From Rhytidiadelphus loreus (Eukaryota > Streptophyta > Bryopsida > Hypnales > Hylocomiaceae): 64,000 bases of DNA. A program made the position numbers and the translations under genes. A model generated the notes under the pieces. The model saw only the letters and a program-made list of their open reading frames with translations. It ran no database searches and had not been told where the DNA came from. Below are positions 1 to 12,400 of this stretch, in pieces (the first letter of the stretch is position 1; every line of letters begins with the position of its first letter). Location: NCBI GenBank assembly GCA_947034895.1, contig OX344764.1, positions 24,304,001 to 24,368,000 on the forward strand, given 5' to 3'.

Positions 1-1
1 C

Positions 2-1639
2 AACATCATCGAGAGTTTGTGTTGCTTCCACACAAAGTGCACTTTCGAGGAGGAAGTTCTTGGATTCCCGATCTCCTTCACCGTTAACCCCCGCACGCAC
101 GACATCGACTACATTCAAGTCCATCTCGACATCCTCTCCCGCGGGGCGTATGCGAGTGGCGTGCGTAAGACCGCTGACAATCAAAACTTCAAGCTCCTTC
201 TCCCTCTCTACATCACGCAGGATCACTTCGAGCGCGCCTTGCCGATGATTCAATCTACCATTGTGGAGCTTTGCCCTCTGGGTCGTGGAGTCTCCAAAAC
301 TTTTCGTCCCGAGATGGTCTTGGACGTGATGCCCAAGGTGCTCAACACCATGGTGGTTTTGCTGTGCGACAAGGGAGTGGGTGCCAGCGAGCGTGCCATC
401 GAGGGCTACTGCATGATGCACCGTCTGTTTCTCGCCCTTTGCCAGAGGTTCAATCTCTGGAGCAAGGCCGAGCAGGAAGTCATCAGGTTCCGAAATTCTC
501 CAGGAGCTCGGACGAAAGAGCAGTGCCCGGATCTGGGGAGGCTCATGGCGCGACTAAGTGTGTGTTTCTCGGAAGTCACGGCGTGGAATGAGATTGTGAT
601 CCCTCTCACAAACGAAGTCTTCGACCGGACAGTCATTTGGATTTGCAAGCATGATCCGTCAGTTGCAACACACTACGAGAAGGCAGGTAGATCGTCGGTC
701 GTTGATGAGAAGCTGCTGCTTGCAGCGTGGGAAGGGAGTCGAGTTTCGTTGAGGTTGACCATGTTTCACGATGGTTTTCTGCATTTGTTGGCGCGTCCAA
801 GTGGTTCCTCACTGAAGGAAGTCACTGCTGGCTACGACGCGTTGTACGGCATGCCCTCGGCGTTTGTGATAAAACGGATTCAGGATTTCATCAAGAAGGT
901 GATCACAACTGGGTACGACTGGCCGTTTTTCTTCCGAATCATGGGCATGCAGGTCCCGACGAAGGTGCATCTTACCCAGTGGTTGGGGCAATGCTGGAAA
1001 AACTCGCTTCGGAAAGGCTACCACAAACGGGGGACTCAGTTCGCGAACATTCAGAGGCGAGGAGTGTCGACGATCTTGCTCAAGGGGGAATCATACAGTG
1101 CGCCAGTGAACATGAGAACAGTAAAGATGCTGGAATCATGGCGCTGGTCAGGTTGTAAAACTCGGTTTCTGGATGCTTCTTGCTTATTGTACGATGTTAA
1201 CGGGGACTTTAAGGAGCTGATCGACTATCGCCGTACCGAAGATCGATGTAGAGCGGTTCGACACTCCGGAGATGTGATTGACACCGAGAATCAACAAGGG
1301 AATCACACCATCGAGATAAACCTCGCGGCCCTTCGCTCGGACATCAAGGAGCTCTACTTCACCATGAGCGGGTTTGCCGGAGAGACGTTGAGTGATTTCC
1401 GACTTCCTTTCGTGCAACTGAAAGATGTCACCACGGATGTGGAGCTCTGCGAGTACACTCTAGAAGATAAGACCCTGTCCTCGCACACTTCTGTCATCAT
1501 GTGCCGGATCTACCGGAGCAAGGCTCTGGCGTCCAGGTGGGAGGTGGAAGCTCTGGGTCACCTGGGAGAAGGCTCTGCTGATCACTACACTCCTATCAAG
1601 AATAGCATCACGCAGCTCATCAATGGCCGATCGAAGTGA
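2..1639 (+). CDS. TerD-domain protein, 5'-truncated by window edge
   Basis: The frame is open from base 2 to a TGA at 1637-1639, giving 545 residues with no start inside the window; the first codons (N-I-I-E-S) are internal, so the gene begins to the left. The C-terminal 140 or so residues (about 390-530) match the TerD fold: a LDASCLLYD strand, an IDYRR turn, the AVRHSGD motif, a polar acidic stretch, then IEINLAALRSDIKELYF and a last strand VIMCRIYRS. TerD proteins bind calcium and belong to bacterial tellurite/stress operons; scattered eukaryotic members are known. The N-terminal 390 residues look helical and conserved in composition (for example RPEMVLDVMPKVLNTMVVLLCDKG) but I do not recognise them. 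The gene has no intron over 1.6 kb, unlike the other genes here, and is much richer in G+C than its flanks. Function in the plant is unknown; TerD assignment is by motif recall, not a search. Confidence 0.82.
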   Translation, partial: NIIESLCCFHTKCTFEEEVLGFPISFTVNPRTHDIDYIQVHLDILSRGAYASGVRKTADNQNFKLLLPLYITQDHFERALPMIQSTIVELCPLGRGVSKTFRPEMVLDVMPKVLNTMVVLLCDKGVGASERAIEGYCMMHRLFLALCQRFNLWSKAEQEVIRFRNSPGARTKEQCPDLGRLMARLSVCFSEVTAWNEIVIPLTNEVFDRTVIWICKHDPSVATHYEKAGRSSVVDEKLLLAAWEGSRVSLRLTMFHDGFLHLLARPSGSSLKEVTAGYDALYGMPSAFVIKRIQDFIKKVITTGYDWPFFFRIMGMQVPTKVHLTQWLGQCWKNSLRKGYHKRGTQFANIQRRGVSTILLKGESYSAPVNMRTVKMLESWRWSGCKTRFLDASCLLYDVNGDFKELIDYRRTEDRCRAVRHSGDVIDTENQQGNHTIEINLAALRSDIKELYFTMSGFAGETLSDFRLPFVQLKDVTTDVELCEYTLEDKTLSSHTSVIMCRIYRSKALASRWEVEALGHLGEGSADHYTPIKNSITQLINGRSK

Positions 1640-4339
1640 ACCTTCGGCGAGGAATTTAAACCCTTGAATATTTGAATCGATCGATGCTGGCGGTACCCTC
1701 AACCCTCTCGAATTGAATGACACTGACAAATGGACTTCGAAGTGCACTAGTTCTCGCATGTGTTCACAGCCCGAGATGTGGAAGTCAGATCTTTATCAAA
1801 CGTGTTCATAAGGTGACAGATTCTCAGGATATACAGGGAATGTGCAGGGTGAGTATCATCAGAGAGGGTTGAGTGTAGTGGTGAGGATAGACTAATTCAG
1901 TCGAGGTTCACAAAGGAGGCAGGGGAATGTGGAGTAGAAACGTCGTTGTTTTTCGTGAGATCGAAGACCGGACCAATTTTGCTACGTGATTTTGGACAAG
2001 ATGGTTAACTTCGAGTTTATATTACTTCCAGTTCGTTGTTAGCCTTGTGCTCACTCTTCACTGTAGTACCACGTCCGTAGACCGCACTGTCACTCCGTCC
2101 ATCGAACTTCATGTAGCTGCCATCCATAAGCACATGGCACTCCGAACATCTCAGTTCATCGCTGTCGCAGCCAACAGGCTTCATGCTGTCGGAGGTCATT
2201 GTCATGTAAAAAGTTTGGGGTGCAGGCATCACCAAGACTATGCCATTTTCACTGTAAATGTTTGGAAGTGCAATGCGTAATACGGACTGTTGTATGTTGT
2301 TGGTAATTGATTGAATCGGGCTTTCCATTCCTGTATGATGGGCCGGCTTCACAGCTGAATCTGTGTCCTTTTAACGGTCTGAGCATGCAAGAATTGTGCA
2401 TACACGTCTCATTGTGCCTCCTGTGAAGCCTGTCCAAGAATGTGGTAATCCTGACGAATATGAGAATGTGGCGCATGTCGAAGCCTGACATCAGCAGTTC
2501 TCCTTTCCGTAATATTTCGTTGACCTCTGCAACTCGACCTCTGTGCATGGGCGGCCAGCATAGGACGTCGCAAATTGTCCGTCGAGCACAAGTGGCATAT
2601 CAATGGGGCAGATCAGAAATTCAAATTTTTCCATTCTGCAGGAAGGTACACACATTGCAAGGCCCACGGAATTCTAATTCATGAATCGTTCATGACTCTG
2701 TGTTACTTGTCAACATTCCCAGCGCACTGGAATTTTCCTTATATTTTTGCAACCATTTGCATGGTCAACAGGACATGCTTCGTGCGCGACGTCTCACCTG
2801 CCCGTTCAAGTATAGCAAAATCGGCGGTCAAACCTCATGATCTTCAAGGGCAATCCAGTTTTCGTGAATTCAATATCGGATTCCCATCCTCTTCATACTG
2901 ACTGAAAGGATCCACCGGTTACTTTTTGCCTCATCGGCTGAAGTTTCCGAATATGGTCCATGCAAAATCATCCTGAAAAACGGCTGCCTCTCACTTTGAT
3001 CATGAATCAGGTCGCTCTAGGGTTAAGGTATGGATGGATGTATGGATATGTCCCTGCCCTTCTGTATTCTTCATTTGTTATATAAAATGAGTTTAAGTTT
3101 CAGGGAGTTGGGCTTTACGCATGGGCACAGGACTGTGGGTGATGTGTATGACGCTCATCCCTTGCAGGTGAAGCAATTGCTTGGTGATGCCAGTACTAAC
3201 TTATTTACTGTAAGTTAGATGACAAGGAGTAAATTAGGGTTTAGGATAATTGATGAGTGCTCTGGCGTAGTGTAACCTGTCCAATTTACAACTTCGATTG
3301 CATGCTTAGTAGCATGTGCGGTGATGAACAGTACCTCAGAGGAGGGGGTTGTATTTGGAGAGGTTTGAGCGCGGTCCTGTTCTGAAATTTGGGGGGGGCA
3401 ATGGTACGGTGCAGGGAATTGTTTAGAAACTCAGGGGACTGTTTCTTTGCGCTGTTTGTTTAGGATATGGGATTTTAATTGGCGATTTGTTCGTATTGAT
3501 TGTTTAGGGGTAAGATTCTGAGATCTCTCATTGATTAACTTTCGATGATCGACAATGGATTCGTGAGTCCTGGTATTCTTCATTTCTATTAGTGCTGAAT
3601 GCGACTGGCGCATATTGTGTGTGCATGAACAAACCTTGAAACTAGCGTACGTATTCGTCATCTGGTAGCTGACGAAGGAATCCTTTTCTTCTGAAAGTTC
3701 TGATGCCTGCAAGACCATGAATCATTGGTCGTTGGATATCTGTTAAGAACAATGTATACATGGCTAAACCCAGGCCTCTGTAGAAAATTATCTTGCAATT
3801 GTACGTATTCCACGCTGTTCTTCAGAGAAGATCCTCTGTGACGCCGTTAACATTGTAACAGAGTGGTGGTTCTTAGAGTGATGGAGCAGTGCTTTCGAAA
3901 TAGGTCAGGACTATCAGAGTATCTGCTGAGCTTGTTTCCAACGTTGGTGGCAAAATTTTGAGAAGTTGATCGATCAACTCGAGGGGGTCGTCTGAAGTTT
4001 GAACTGGGGAAGGAGAGGGATCACTATTAGCTAAGAACGCTCATCAAAGTGGTCGACAAAGTAGGGTTCTTTTTTCCTGTCTTAGTGGCATATTCTCATA
4101 TGCTTCACCAGGAAGACCAGCATATGTTATATAGCCCTAGGGTTTACGGTTTACCTTTTGTTGAAGAGTCTCGTGGTGTCGTAAGTTTGCGAACCACACA
4201 GATGCTGAGGCTTTGAAACAACCCCTGTACAAGCTGTAAGTAGACTCTCTTCTTTATCTTTTTACTTCCACAGCTAGGGGTTTTGATTATTTCTGCTGTT
4301 TGGGTTTGCGTTCCAAATTTGAGGGATGGACATGGCTGT
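1640..4339. other. Intergenic: 3' flank of TerD gene, no gene recognised
   Basis: There is no convincing exon chain on either strand. Open frames here are short, start at GTG/TTG/CTG and overlap each other on opposite strands, as expected by chance. The first few hundred bases are probably 3' UTR. The stretch 2040-2900 is somewhat less AT-rich than the remainder and could include untranslated or decayed exon sequence, but I could not tie it to a family. Confidence 0.5.
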
Positions 4340-6904
4340 GACAGCGCGTGTACGAGAGCACGTTCCTGGAGAAGAAAGCGATAGTCAAGGAGCGATTCTC
4401 GAAGAAGTATTGACATTCCATCCTGGATGTCAAGCTCACACAGAAGCGGTTGGCTTGGGGTATGCGTTTGTTTTGTAACCCTTTTGCAGCAATCTATCGG
4501 TATATTAGGTTTTGAGGAAAAGTCTTTACGAACTCTGGATTTTTGTAGTGTGCGAATTGAAATTTAATTTGCGCAATTTTCTTATGAAAATTGGTTCACC
4601 CACATGGAAGAATTTGTTTCTTCCATAGTGCAAAATCTTGAAATTTTATGAATGCGATCTTGTTATGAGACATCCACAATAATTGGAATGCGCAATCTCC
4701 ACTCTTAGCCTCCACCATCGGCTATGCTTCATAATTTGTGTAGTGTCCAATTGACACAATTGCCTAGTTGGTTTCAAGCGTTAGGGTTTAGGGTTCATAG
4801 ACATAGATTGCAAATTTGCATACCTGCATATTTGCAATGTGCATACATTGCTACATTGCATGATACTTGCTCCAAGTTGCAAATTGGTCAAGTTGTCTAC
4901 ATTGCAATTTGACCAAGTAGACAACAAATCCATTGCAATTTGCAGGAGGCTCGCACTTTAACCAAGGCTCGTAAACTGGGAGTGGTGACCCCGGCTTTGT
5001 ATGCGGTGGACTTGGTGACCAATTCTCTCACCTTCCAGTTCGTAGAACGGCCTTTGGTGAAAGATGTCTTGCTGCAGTCAGAACCTCTCCCAACTCCTGG
5101 TATGGTGTTATTTTCAAGTGCACCTACTGTTTCTTTCTGATGTTCTGATGAGCAAGGCTAAGTTAACCACACCTAAAAGCGATACTGTGTGCACTACGTG
5201 TAGTTCTTATCGTTAGAATGAATCCTTTACTAATTCTTGTTAGCTATTGCAAGGGAATTCTGATGCATCAAAGTTTGCCCTATTTGGATATTGTATGCTG
5301 AAGTTATACGTGCAAACTTAGACCTAAAACCGACATGAGTGATGATGTTGGGGTGGTGTACGTTTTGTGAAATCAATATGCAACCATCGTGCAAGGTCTT
5401 AGGGATTTTGTATACAGGTGCTCGTTTGTAGTGTAGGGTTTTGTATGTAGGTTTTGTTTTAAGATTTTTGCAATTACTTTTGCAATAATGTAGAGATGTT
5501 TGTGCAGATGGAAAGATAGGGACAGATTGGCAGGGCCATTGCGAAACTGCACGATGGGAGCTTGATTCATGGCGACCTGACCACCTCTAATATGATTGTC
5601 TGTGCCAACACTGGCCAACTGGTAACTTCTTTTTCCATGATTATTTATCCTCTTTCTAAGGAGGTAGGAACACCCAAGATTGCAAAATGTAGTTGAGCCT
5701 AGTTCCTGATATATTACATTAGATTTGGTTAGATTTGGTCATAATTTATATGTTCTTGTTAGAGTGCTGCAATGCGCCAAAGAGTTCACTATTTGGATAC
5801 TCTATGCAAAAATTATGAAACTTCAATGTTTTTATTGGGAGATGACCTAAAACCAACTTCTAAAACAGATGTTTAGATGGTTTACATCCTCCTAATGAAT
5901 TAGTACCCATTGTTTAAGACCTTCAAGTGGCGGTTATGAATGTTCCTACCTTCTTGAAAATATTAATGATAGATAGTGAGAAGGATTGTCTTGCTAAGTG
6001 TAAGTAGGCTTGAGATGATACACCCAGACCTCTTCAATGTCACGACCTAGGGTCCCAAAATGCACATGATTATTGATGTAGTTCTTTACCATTGTGACAA
6101 TCACTCGTGTTGTATGTAAAAGTAGTTGGGGGTTGTTTAGGTAAGAAGGGGGTCTAGAACCTGTTTTACACCTGCTATACTCCTTATTATCACAGTTTTA
6201 TTCCAAATCTTGACACTTGTTTTGAGGCTTGTGATCTTCATGGGCAGGTTCTTATAGACTAGGGGAGGACACTCTCACTACATTTAGGGTACCTACGTGC
6301 GGCGGTGGAAAAAGTAATTCATGTAATTCACCTTGAATAAACTATAATTTCATTCTAAAATTTTGAGCTTTGTTTAACAATGACTAAAGGTTTCTATTGA
6401 CAAAAAATTCAATTCCAAATAACATAAGATATATTGTCTAGAAAGGGTTGAAAAATGAACTAAAATGGCATGTTCTCTAACTAAAATATTTATAGAGCTC
6501 ACATGAAGATGACTATTGCATCAATATTCAACCAAAATAAACTTTCAATAGAAAGCTATTCTATATAATTTTTTTTTCATTTTTCAAATTTTTTTTCTTA
6601 TATAATATAGAGGTGTGAAAGTTATTTTCAGCTTTACAGTGTATCTTTTTTCTTCAAAAATTTATAACTAATTACTATTAGCACAAAAAAATACCAATAA
6701 TTCAAAACATAAACTTATAAAGTAGTAAAATCTATCCATAATTTTTTTTTTGAAAAAGAAATTAAATTTTAAGGTGTATTACTTGTTTTATTTTTTCCGC
6801 CGCACGTAGTTTGCTAAAACATAGGGAGTGTCCTCCCCGGGCTTATAGATTTCGGTTTGGGTTATAATTCAACATTGCCAGAAGATAAAGCTGTGGATCT
6901 CTAA
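4340..6904 (+). pseudogene. BUD32: BUD32/PRPK (TP53RK-type) kinase pseudogene
   Basis: Four exon remnants are colinear with BUD32, the small kinase/ATPase of the KEOPS complex for tRNA t6A modification. Remnant 1 (about 4348-4455) reads VYEST, then IVKERFSKKY, stop, HSILDVKLTQKR; the TGA at 4411-4413 replaces the expected Arg codon CGA, and bases just before are shifted in frame. Remnant 2 (4946-5099) reads EARTLTKARKLGV through FVERPLVKDVL and has good splice sites. Remnant 3 (5508-5621) has TAG at 5517-5519, then IGRAIAKLHDG and the family signature IHGDLTTSNMI. Remnant 4 starts after CAG at 6247 with V-L-I-D, is broken by a 581 bp MITE, and resumes at 6842 as LIDFGLGYNSTLPEDKAVDL followed by TAA (6902-6904). 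The C-terminal end is not found. Retained splice sites mean this is a decayed gene copy, not a processed retrocopy. An intact copy presumably exists elsewhere, since KEOPS is essential. Confidence 0.87.
6261..6841. mobile_element. MITE (family 1), inserted in BUD32 DFG codons
   Basis: Long imperfect terminal inverted repeats begin GGGGAGGACACTC at 6262 and end GAGTGTCCTCCCC before 6842; both arms also share CGTGCGGCGG about 40 bp inside. The flanks repeat CTTATAGA(C/T)T (6251-6260 and 6842-6851), an 8-10 bp target duplication, compatible with a hAT-type (8 bp) or Mutator-type (9 bp) origin. The AT-rich interior has no coding capacity. A second, diverged copy lies at about 9637-10113. Confidence 0.85.
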
Positions 6905-9636
6905 GGCTAAGGCCATGTTCAGAAATGGTGCACATCAGATTACTTTGGAGGTTCTGTGTTCTTCTCAACCCTGCATGGAGTTGTATAGTACATTCCTTAT
7001 ATTTACTCGGTACTATCAAAAAGGATCATTTCCAAGACATTTTTCTTCTTTCTTTGGTATGATTTTCAGAACTGACAATTTCTCTTAAAACAAGTGCACA
7101 TCAACCAAATTTTTAGCAGTGGCTAAACCCTCAGAGGATTTCACAAGTACTTCATAGGGTTAGTTAGATACAAGCGTACTTCAAGAATAAAAAATTCTCA
7201 TTATTAAATATGTAGATTTACTTACACCAACACTTGTTATCCATTGAATGAGCTTTGGTTTGTAGAGCAAACTAAAATTTAGAATACCCTCCAAGTGCTA
7301 ATGATGGTTAAGTTCCACGAAACTAAAGCTATTGGGATGCTTCACTTGGTGTTGAGAATGACAATGCTAAGGGTCTTAGGAATGTCTTTAGACATATCTT
7401 TGTATTAGATTAAATTCATTAATATCACTTCCAACAAGTGTCAACATACATCAACTTTTGCATTTTGTATAAAAGATAACCATTCATAAGGTTTTTCCTA
7501 CAACATTATATAGCTCATCTAGCATGTTGGTTTGCAATATCAAAAGTTGGCAAGATTGTGATGTTATTGTAAATGTTTAGTAACTTTTGATCACAATAAC
7601 ATCACTTACCAAAATCCTAATTGTACAAAGTTTGATAGCTTTAGCTTTGGGATGTTATGAATTTTGGTAAGAAACAAAAAAAATGACAAAAAATGACTTA
7701 CCCTAGAAGTGTTGTTGCTAAAGAAATGAAGCCAAATTGTACAAAGACAACCTGAAAATTATAGAACCACAATATATCATACTTCAATTTACATGACATG
7801 TTTTGAAATCATGAATGGATTCATAAAGATTACAATAACAAAAATGTAGCTATTTAGGTTGTCAATTAAGGACTCTAATTCAAAATGTCAACACTAATAG
7901 AAGTTTCTATGCAAAAGATTCTAGCTATAGAAAACCAAAAGCTTTGTTGGGCATTTGCATGGTATGGTGCATTAGTTTTTCTATCACAATGCACTACTTT
8001 TTATTGTTTCTTAGGATTTTCAAACAATAAATCCTAAAGACTACAAGTTGTACTCAGAACATCACCCCTTAAATTATAAATTGACTCCTTTGAAAACAAT
8101 AATATATAGGTAGAACATCTAATAAATTACTAAAGAAAAAATTTGAGAATTTGCAAACAAAGTTTTTTAAGTAGTTTAAATGTATCCTTTAGTAAAAGAT
8201 TAGTATATTGTCACACTACCTCGATGCACTCCGAAATTCATAAAAACTCAAAGAAAAGAATGTTTTGAATGAAATTTTTCATGCAAATCTTTTTTAATAG
8301 ACAAATATGATGAATGAAATTGGAGGGGCACTATATGGGAGTCCAAATATATTTTAAAATAACTTGAGCAAAAAAGTTGAACTCTCTTGTTTCCAATATA
8401 GGGTGTTAAGGATGGAATTTATAGACATATAACAAACATAGGGTGTAGTAATCACCAACTATCTTAGATTAAATATAAGATGCTCTATAAAAATAAAATA
8501 GGCTTAACTTCATACTAGATTCATTCTATACTTATTGGAACAAGCCTTGTCCAAATAAAAGCCTATCATTGGCTTAAGATCTAAAAGTTTGAGTGTCCAA
8601 AGAGTTCTATTTGTGACTTCTTATGAAATTGGAAATCATGTTGGTTTAGCAAATAAAAGCATAGTTTTTACTAGAGGTCATTTGAAAACCCTATGCCAAA
8701 GCATGTGACTCATATAGCCAAATTGCATACACCTATTTTACTTGCAAATCTAGCTTCTGAGTTTTGAGCTTCATAATTACATTTGATTTCTTCACTTATA
8801 CTTTAGCGTTTTAGTGCAGCCATGGCACAATGCAATGTACAACTTTACACATTGGAGGATGTCTAGGTCATAGCCTTGTAATGTACACTTGAAGCATAGG
8901 AACAAGTTGGTTTTGCAAGATCTTAATTTCTTATGCTATTTTGCTATAAATCATTGAATGTAAAAATTTACTTTTATTCTAAATAGAAAATGTGGTTGGT
9001 TGTTCTTGTTGAACTTTTGCAAGTTTTTATACTTGGATTTTGTTCTTTTTTCCACCATATTGTTGTTGTAAAACATAGTAATGAAGTCATTTCATGTTTA
9101 GGATTTGATTCTGAACAATATACAATGGTTTTACTAACACTCAACTGTTCTCATATTTGTAATGGTTTGTTGTAGGGAGGTAGGTTGATTGCTACTATTA
9201 TAGTGCAATGTTGTTGTCTTGCTAAATACATAGCCCACATCTAAAATGATTGTAGTAGCAAAATTTGTCCATTCATGAATGAACTAATAGTATTAGCAAA
9301 AGACTCATTTGCTAATTAATTGCTATTACTTATGCATTTTTTTGTACTTTGTTGTTTAGTTCCTAAATTTTGCAATTGTGATTTGTGAAGCCAATTAAAC
9401 TAACAAAGCTATATGAAAAAAAGTAAGAAAAAGTTTAAACAAATAATACCCCCATCTCAAAATTTATTTATATGTGTTTACATACTTATATATATATCTG
9501 TGTGTGTGTGTGTATGTGTTTACATACATATATATATATATACATCTATTTTGTTTTTATTTTTATTATTATTATTTTTTATATCAATATTTTTTACATG
9601 ATTCATTAGGTGACTATATCTTTATGCTCGGAGGGT
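6905..9636. other. AT-rich intergenic stretch, no gene seen
   Basis: Strongly AT-rich with no open frame above about 60 codons and no recognisable domain. A small hairpin occurs near 7557-7606, where a TGATGTTATTG arm is repeated in inverse as CAATAACATCA with a loop of about 25 bases. An AT/GT microsatellite (alternating TATATA and GTGTGT blocks) covers about 9486-9542. Confidence 0.5.
9486..9542. repeat. Microsatellite (TA)n-(GT)n-(TA)n
   Basis: Alternating purine-pyrimidine runs: TATATATAT, then a GTGTGTGTGTGT run, then CATATATATATA. No coding meaning; the short open frame across it is low complexity. Confidence 0.85.
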
Positions 9637-10113
9637 GCACTTAGTTCTACTACAACAAACCATGTGCGAACAAGTGGTTTCTAATAAACTATAATTTCAA
9701 TCTAAAATTTTGAGCATTGTTTAATAATGACTATAGATTTCTATTGCCAAAATTTCCATCTCAAATCAAATATGAAATGATTTCTAGAAGAGGTTGAAAA
9801 TGAACTAAAATGGCATGTTTTTTAACTCAAATAATTATGGAGAATACATTTAGATGACCATTGAATCAATATTCAACTCAAAATGAGCTTTCAATAAAGA
9901 TTTATTTTTAGAATTTCTTTTAGAAATTTTTAGACAATTTTATTTTAATATAATATAGGGGTGTGAAAGTTATTTCAGTTTTATAGTGTATCTTTTTACT
10001 TCAAAGTAGGAAAATCTATTAATGTTTTTTTAATTTTGTTTTATTTAAAATTCAAAAAGTATATAGGGGGTCTAAAGTTTTGTTTGCACGTGGTTTTTAA
10101 TGGACACTATAAA
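9637..10113. mobile_element. MITE (family 1), second copy, diverged
   Basis: The interior aligns over most of its length with the element at 6261-6841: shared blocks include AAACTATAATTTCA, AATGAACTAAAATGGCATG and GGGGTGTGAAAGTTATTT-like text. The ends are decayed: left ACCATGTGCGAAC and right (reverse complement) ACCACGTGCAAAC are the remaining inverted pair, with GTGCACTTA/GTGTCCATTA outside. End points are approximate and no clean target duplication could be read. Confidence 0.7.
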
Positions 10114-12400
10114 AAATCATTACAGCTTGGATTGATTTGATTGTAGTAAATGATATAAGCAAAAGTGTGCCAAAATAAAAAAATGGATTGAGGCGTTAAG
10201 GGGTTAAATCCTTAGATGGAATTTGTAATGAAATTTTAATAGAGAATTCAAATTAGGATTTTTTAAACTTCAAATCTTATTCTCAAATGAGAGGTTTCAA
10301 AATTTTGTTTCTTTAAGACAATTTGTTTTCAAAAATCAATACTTCAATATTATATTTATTTATCCATAAGTTTAATGCTTTATTCTTTGAATTTTGTGCA
10401 TTTGAGTTAGACTGTTCCATTTGGATGACAAGTACACTAGAGTTTAAACAACTACCACATCATTGCTTTTCGGGGTTAACCACTCAAGGCCGAAAGCCTT
10501 TTTGGGTTTAAAAACATGTTGTAGATGATGTGAATCAAATTTGAAGTCATTTGGACACATATTTACAAGAATATAATGTTTTAGTGTTGAAAAAGGATGC
10601 TGAAATTTTCCTAACAACACATTTGGAGGTGAAATTCGAATTCTAAACCTACTCAAATAACAAAACTCAAAACTATAAAGTGATTCAAAACCACCATATA
10701 AACACATGGCTGAAAGAAAATATATTGAATTGACTCATGGTGTCTACAAAATGGCTGAAATGTCAAAAAATAGTAAGAAGAGTTGCAAAAAATACACCTG
10801 ATGTTGAACCTCCTTCTACTAAAATGCTTGTCAGTAATTCATAACTTCTTGGATTGATATGAACATTTAGCCACACAAACTAGAGTAGTATGTGCAACTT
10901 TTCCAAAAACTTTTATTGAAATCAAACACTATATGAAGAAGAATCAAGCCACCAAAGTTCGTTGTAATCCAAAAATGTCGGGATTTTGAACTTTGAATTG
11001 CTCCCAAACATTCAAACTAGCTTGAATTGACATGAAAATTTTACCACAATAACTACACTTCAAGGGGGATATAATCCAACTAATTTTTTTTATTGAAAAC
11101 TAACATTTGATGAAGGAGATACAACCCCCCAAAGTTGCAGCCATTAGATGCAGTTTGCTGAACTCAAATTGAACCTGTGAACTTCGTTCGGCTTACAAAA
11201 AATCATTATAGTTTGGATTGATTTGAAAAATTTACCACACAAACTAGAAGAGAAAGCGCAAATTTTTCAATAAGATTTAATGAATTTGGATATTAGATGC
11301 AAAAGTTACAACACTTTGAATTAGACTTGAAACTATGTGAGGACACTTTTGTTAGGTCCCCTGGGGCATTTAGGGGTTAATGAGATGAAAGTTATGAGGA
11401 GTTTTAGTTTGCAAGAAGGTATAGAATCTTTACTTAGAAATTAAATTTGAAGTCCTTTATTTAATTCAATTTTCAATATTTTGAAAAAAAAAAAAAAGCA
11501 TTAGATGTAGATTATTTATTACAACATTACAACCATTAAAGTTTGAATTTTTCAATTACATAACAGAATTCTTAACAATTTTGTATTTAAAATTATACTC
11601 TACCTCTTTCTATTTACTATTTTTTTTTCAAGTATGAATATGAAATATTTTTGTTGAAGTTTTTTATATATATTTCCGAATTATGTCTTCAACATACTAT
11701 GGAGAATAACAAGTTGTAGGATCTACACATTTTTGTTTAAACAATTGAAAAACGAATCCTAACCATTTGGGAAGTTAGAGTTGAAAATACTTCTTTTTGA
11801 AATCCAAGCGACAAGATCTCACAATTAGTAATAAAGGTCTCTTATTTTGAAATTTTAAGAGAGTGTATTTTAACAAGTTAAACTAAAGGATCCTACAATT
11901 GGATTTGTTAATGAATAAGTAAAGATGAAGATTTTAGCCTTGCTTTGGATTTGAGTACTTTGAAGTAGTTTTGGACCTCCAAACACCGAAAACTTAGAGG
12001 GGATTAAATTGGATTGAGCATTCTTCTATGTTTTTTATTGGATCAAATTGTTGTTTGAAGATTGCATTACTAGGGGAGGTTCATAACAGGTGACATTTCT
12101 CTTGAAATCTCTTCAAAAAACACCCCAATTTATTATTTAAGAAAAAATTGACCTTAGGAGATTGTAGAACAAGATTTTTTTTTTTAATTAAATTTTTTTT
12201 CATAATTACAATTCTTTTTGGGTACTACTACGTTAGGTGTCAGCATTAATCTCAGGGTGATTTCAGGTCTGCCTACCTCACCAAATCTGCACAGAGAATT
12301 GCTGCCTAACTGTTTTTTTAATGTTTTTTTAACTGTTTTATTTTTTATCATTTCATAGAACATTGATTTCATTTCCCCTGCCAATTCTGGGCCCCCAATC
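10114..12400. other. AT-rich intergenic DNA with degenerate tandem repeats
   Basis: Three diverged direct repeats of roughly 180 bp lie at about 10840-11340, each with a TTGGATTGAT- or TTGAATTGAC-like start followed by a TTTACCACA-like block. Two right-end signatures of the TTAA-flanked element family occur, GGGGTTAA at 10200-10207 and GGGGTTAA at 11373-11380, so decayed elements are probably present. There is no gene; the last few hundred bases lead into the BT promoter. Confidence 0.55.

Noticed and set aside
2017..2548. Overlapping minus-strand open frames of about 100 codons behind the TerD gene
   Set aside because: They start with GTG-type codons, overlap each other in different frames, show no domain and have no splice context; chance frames in a less AT-rich patch.
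9413..9601. 62-codon frame with repeated Ile/Val/Cys
   Set aside because: It is a translation of the TA/GT microsatellite.
10840..11376. A complete TTAA-family element
   Set aside because: A right end (TTTAGGGG then TTAA at 11377-11380) is present, but no matching left end could be placed, so it is described only as decayed repeat DNA.
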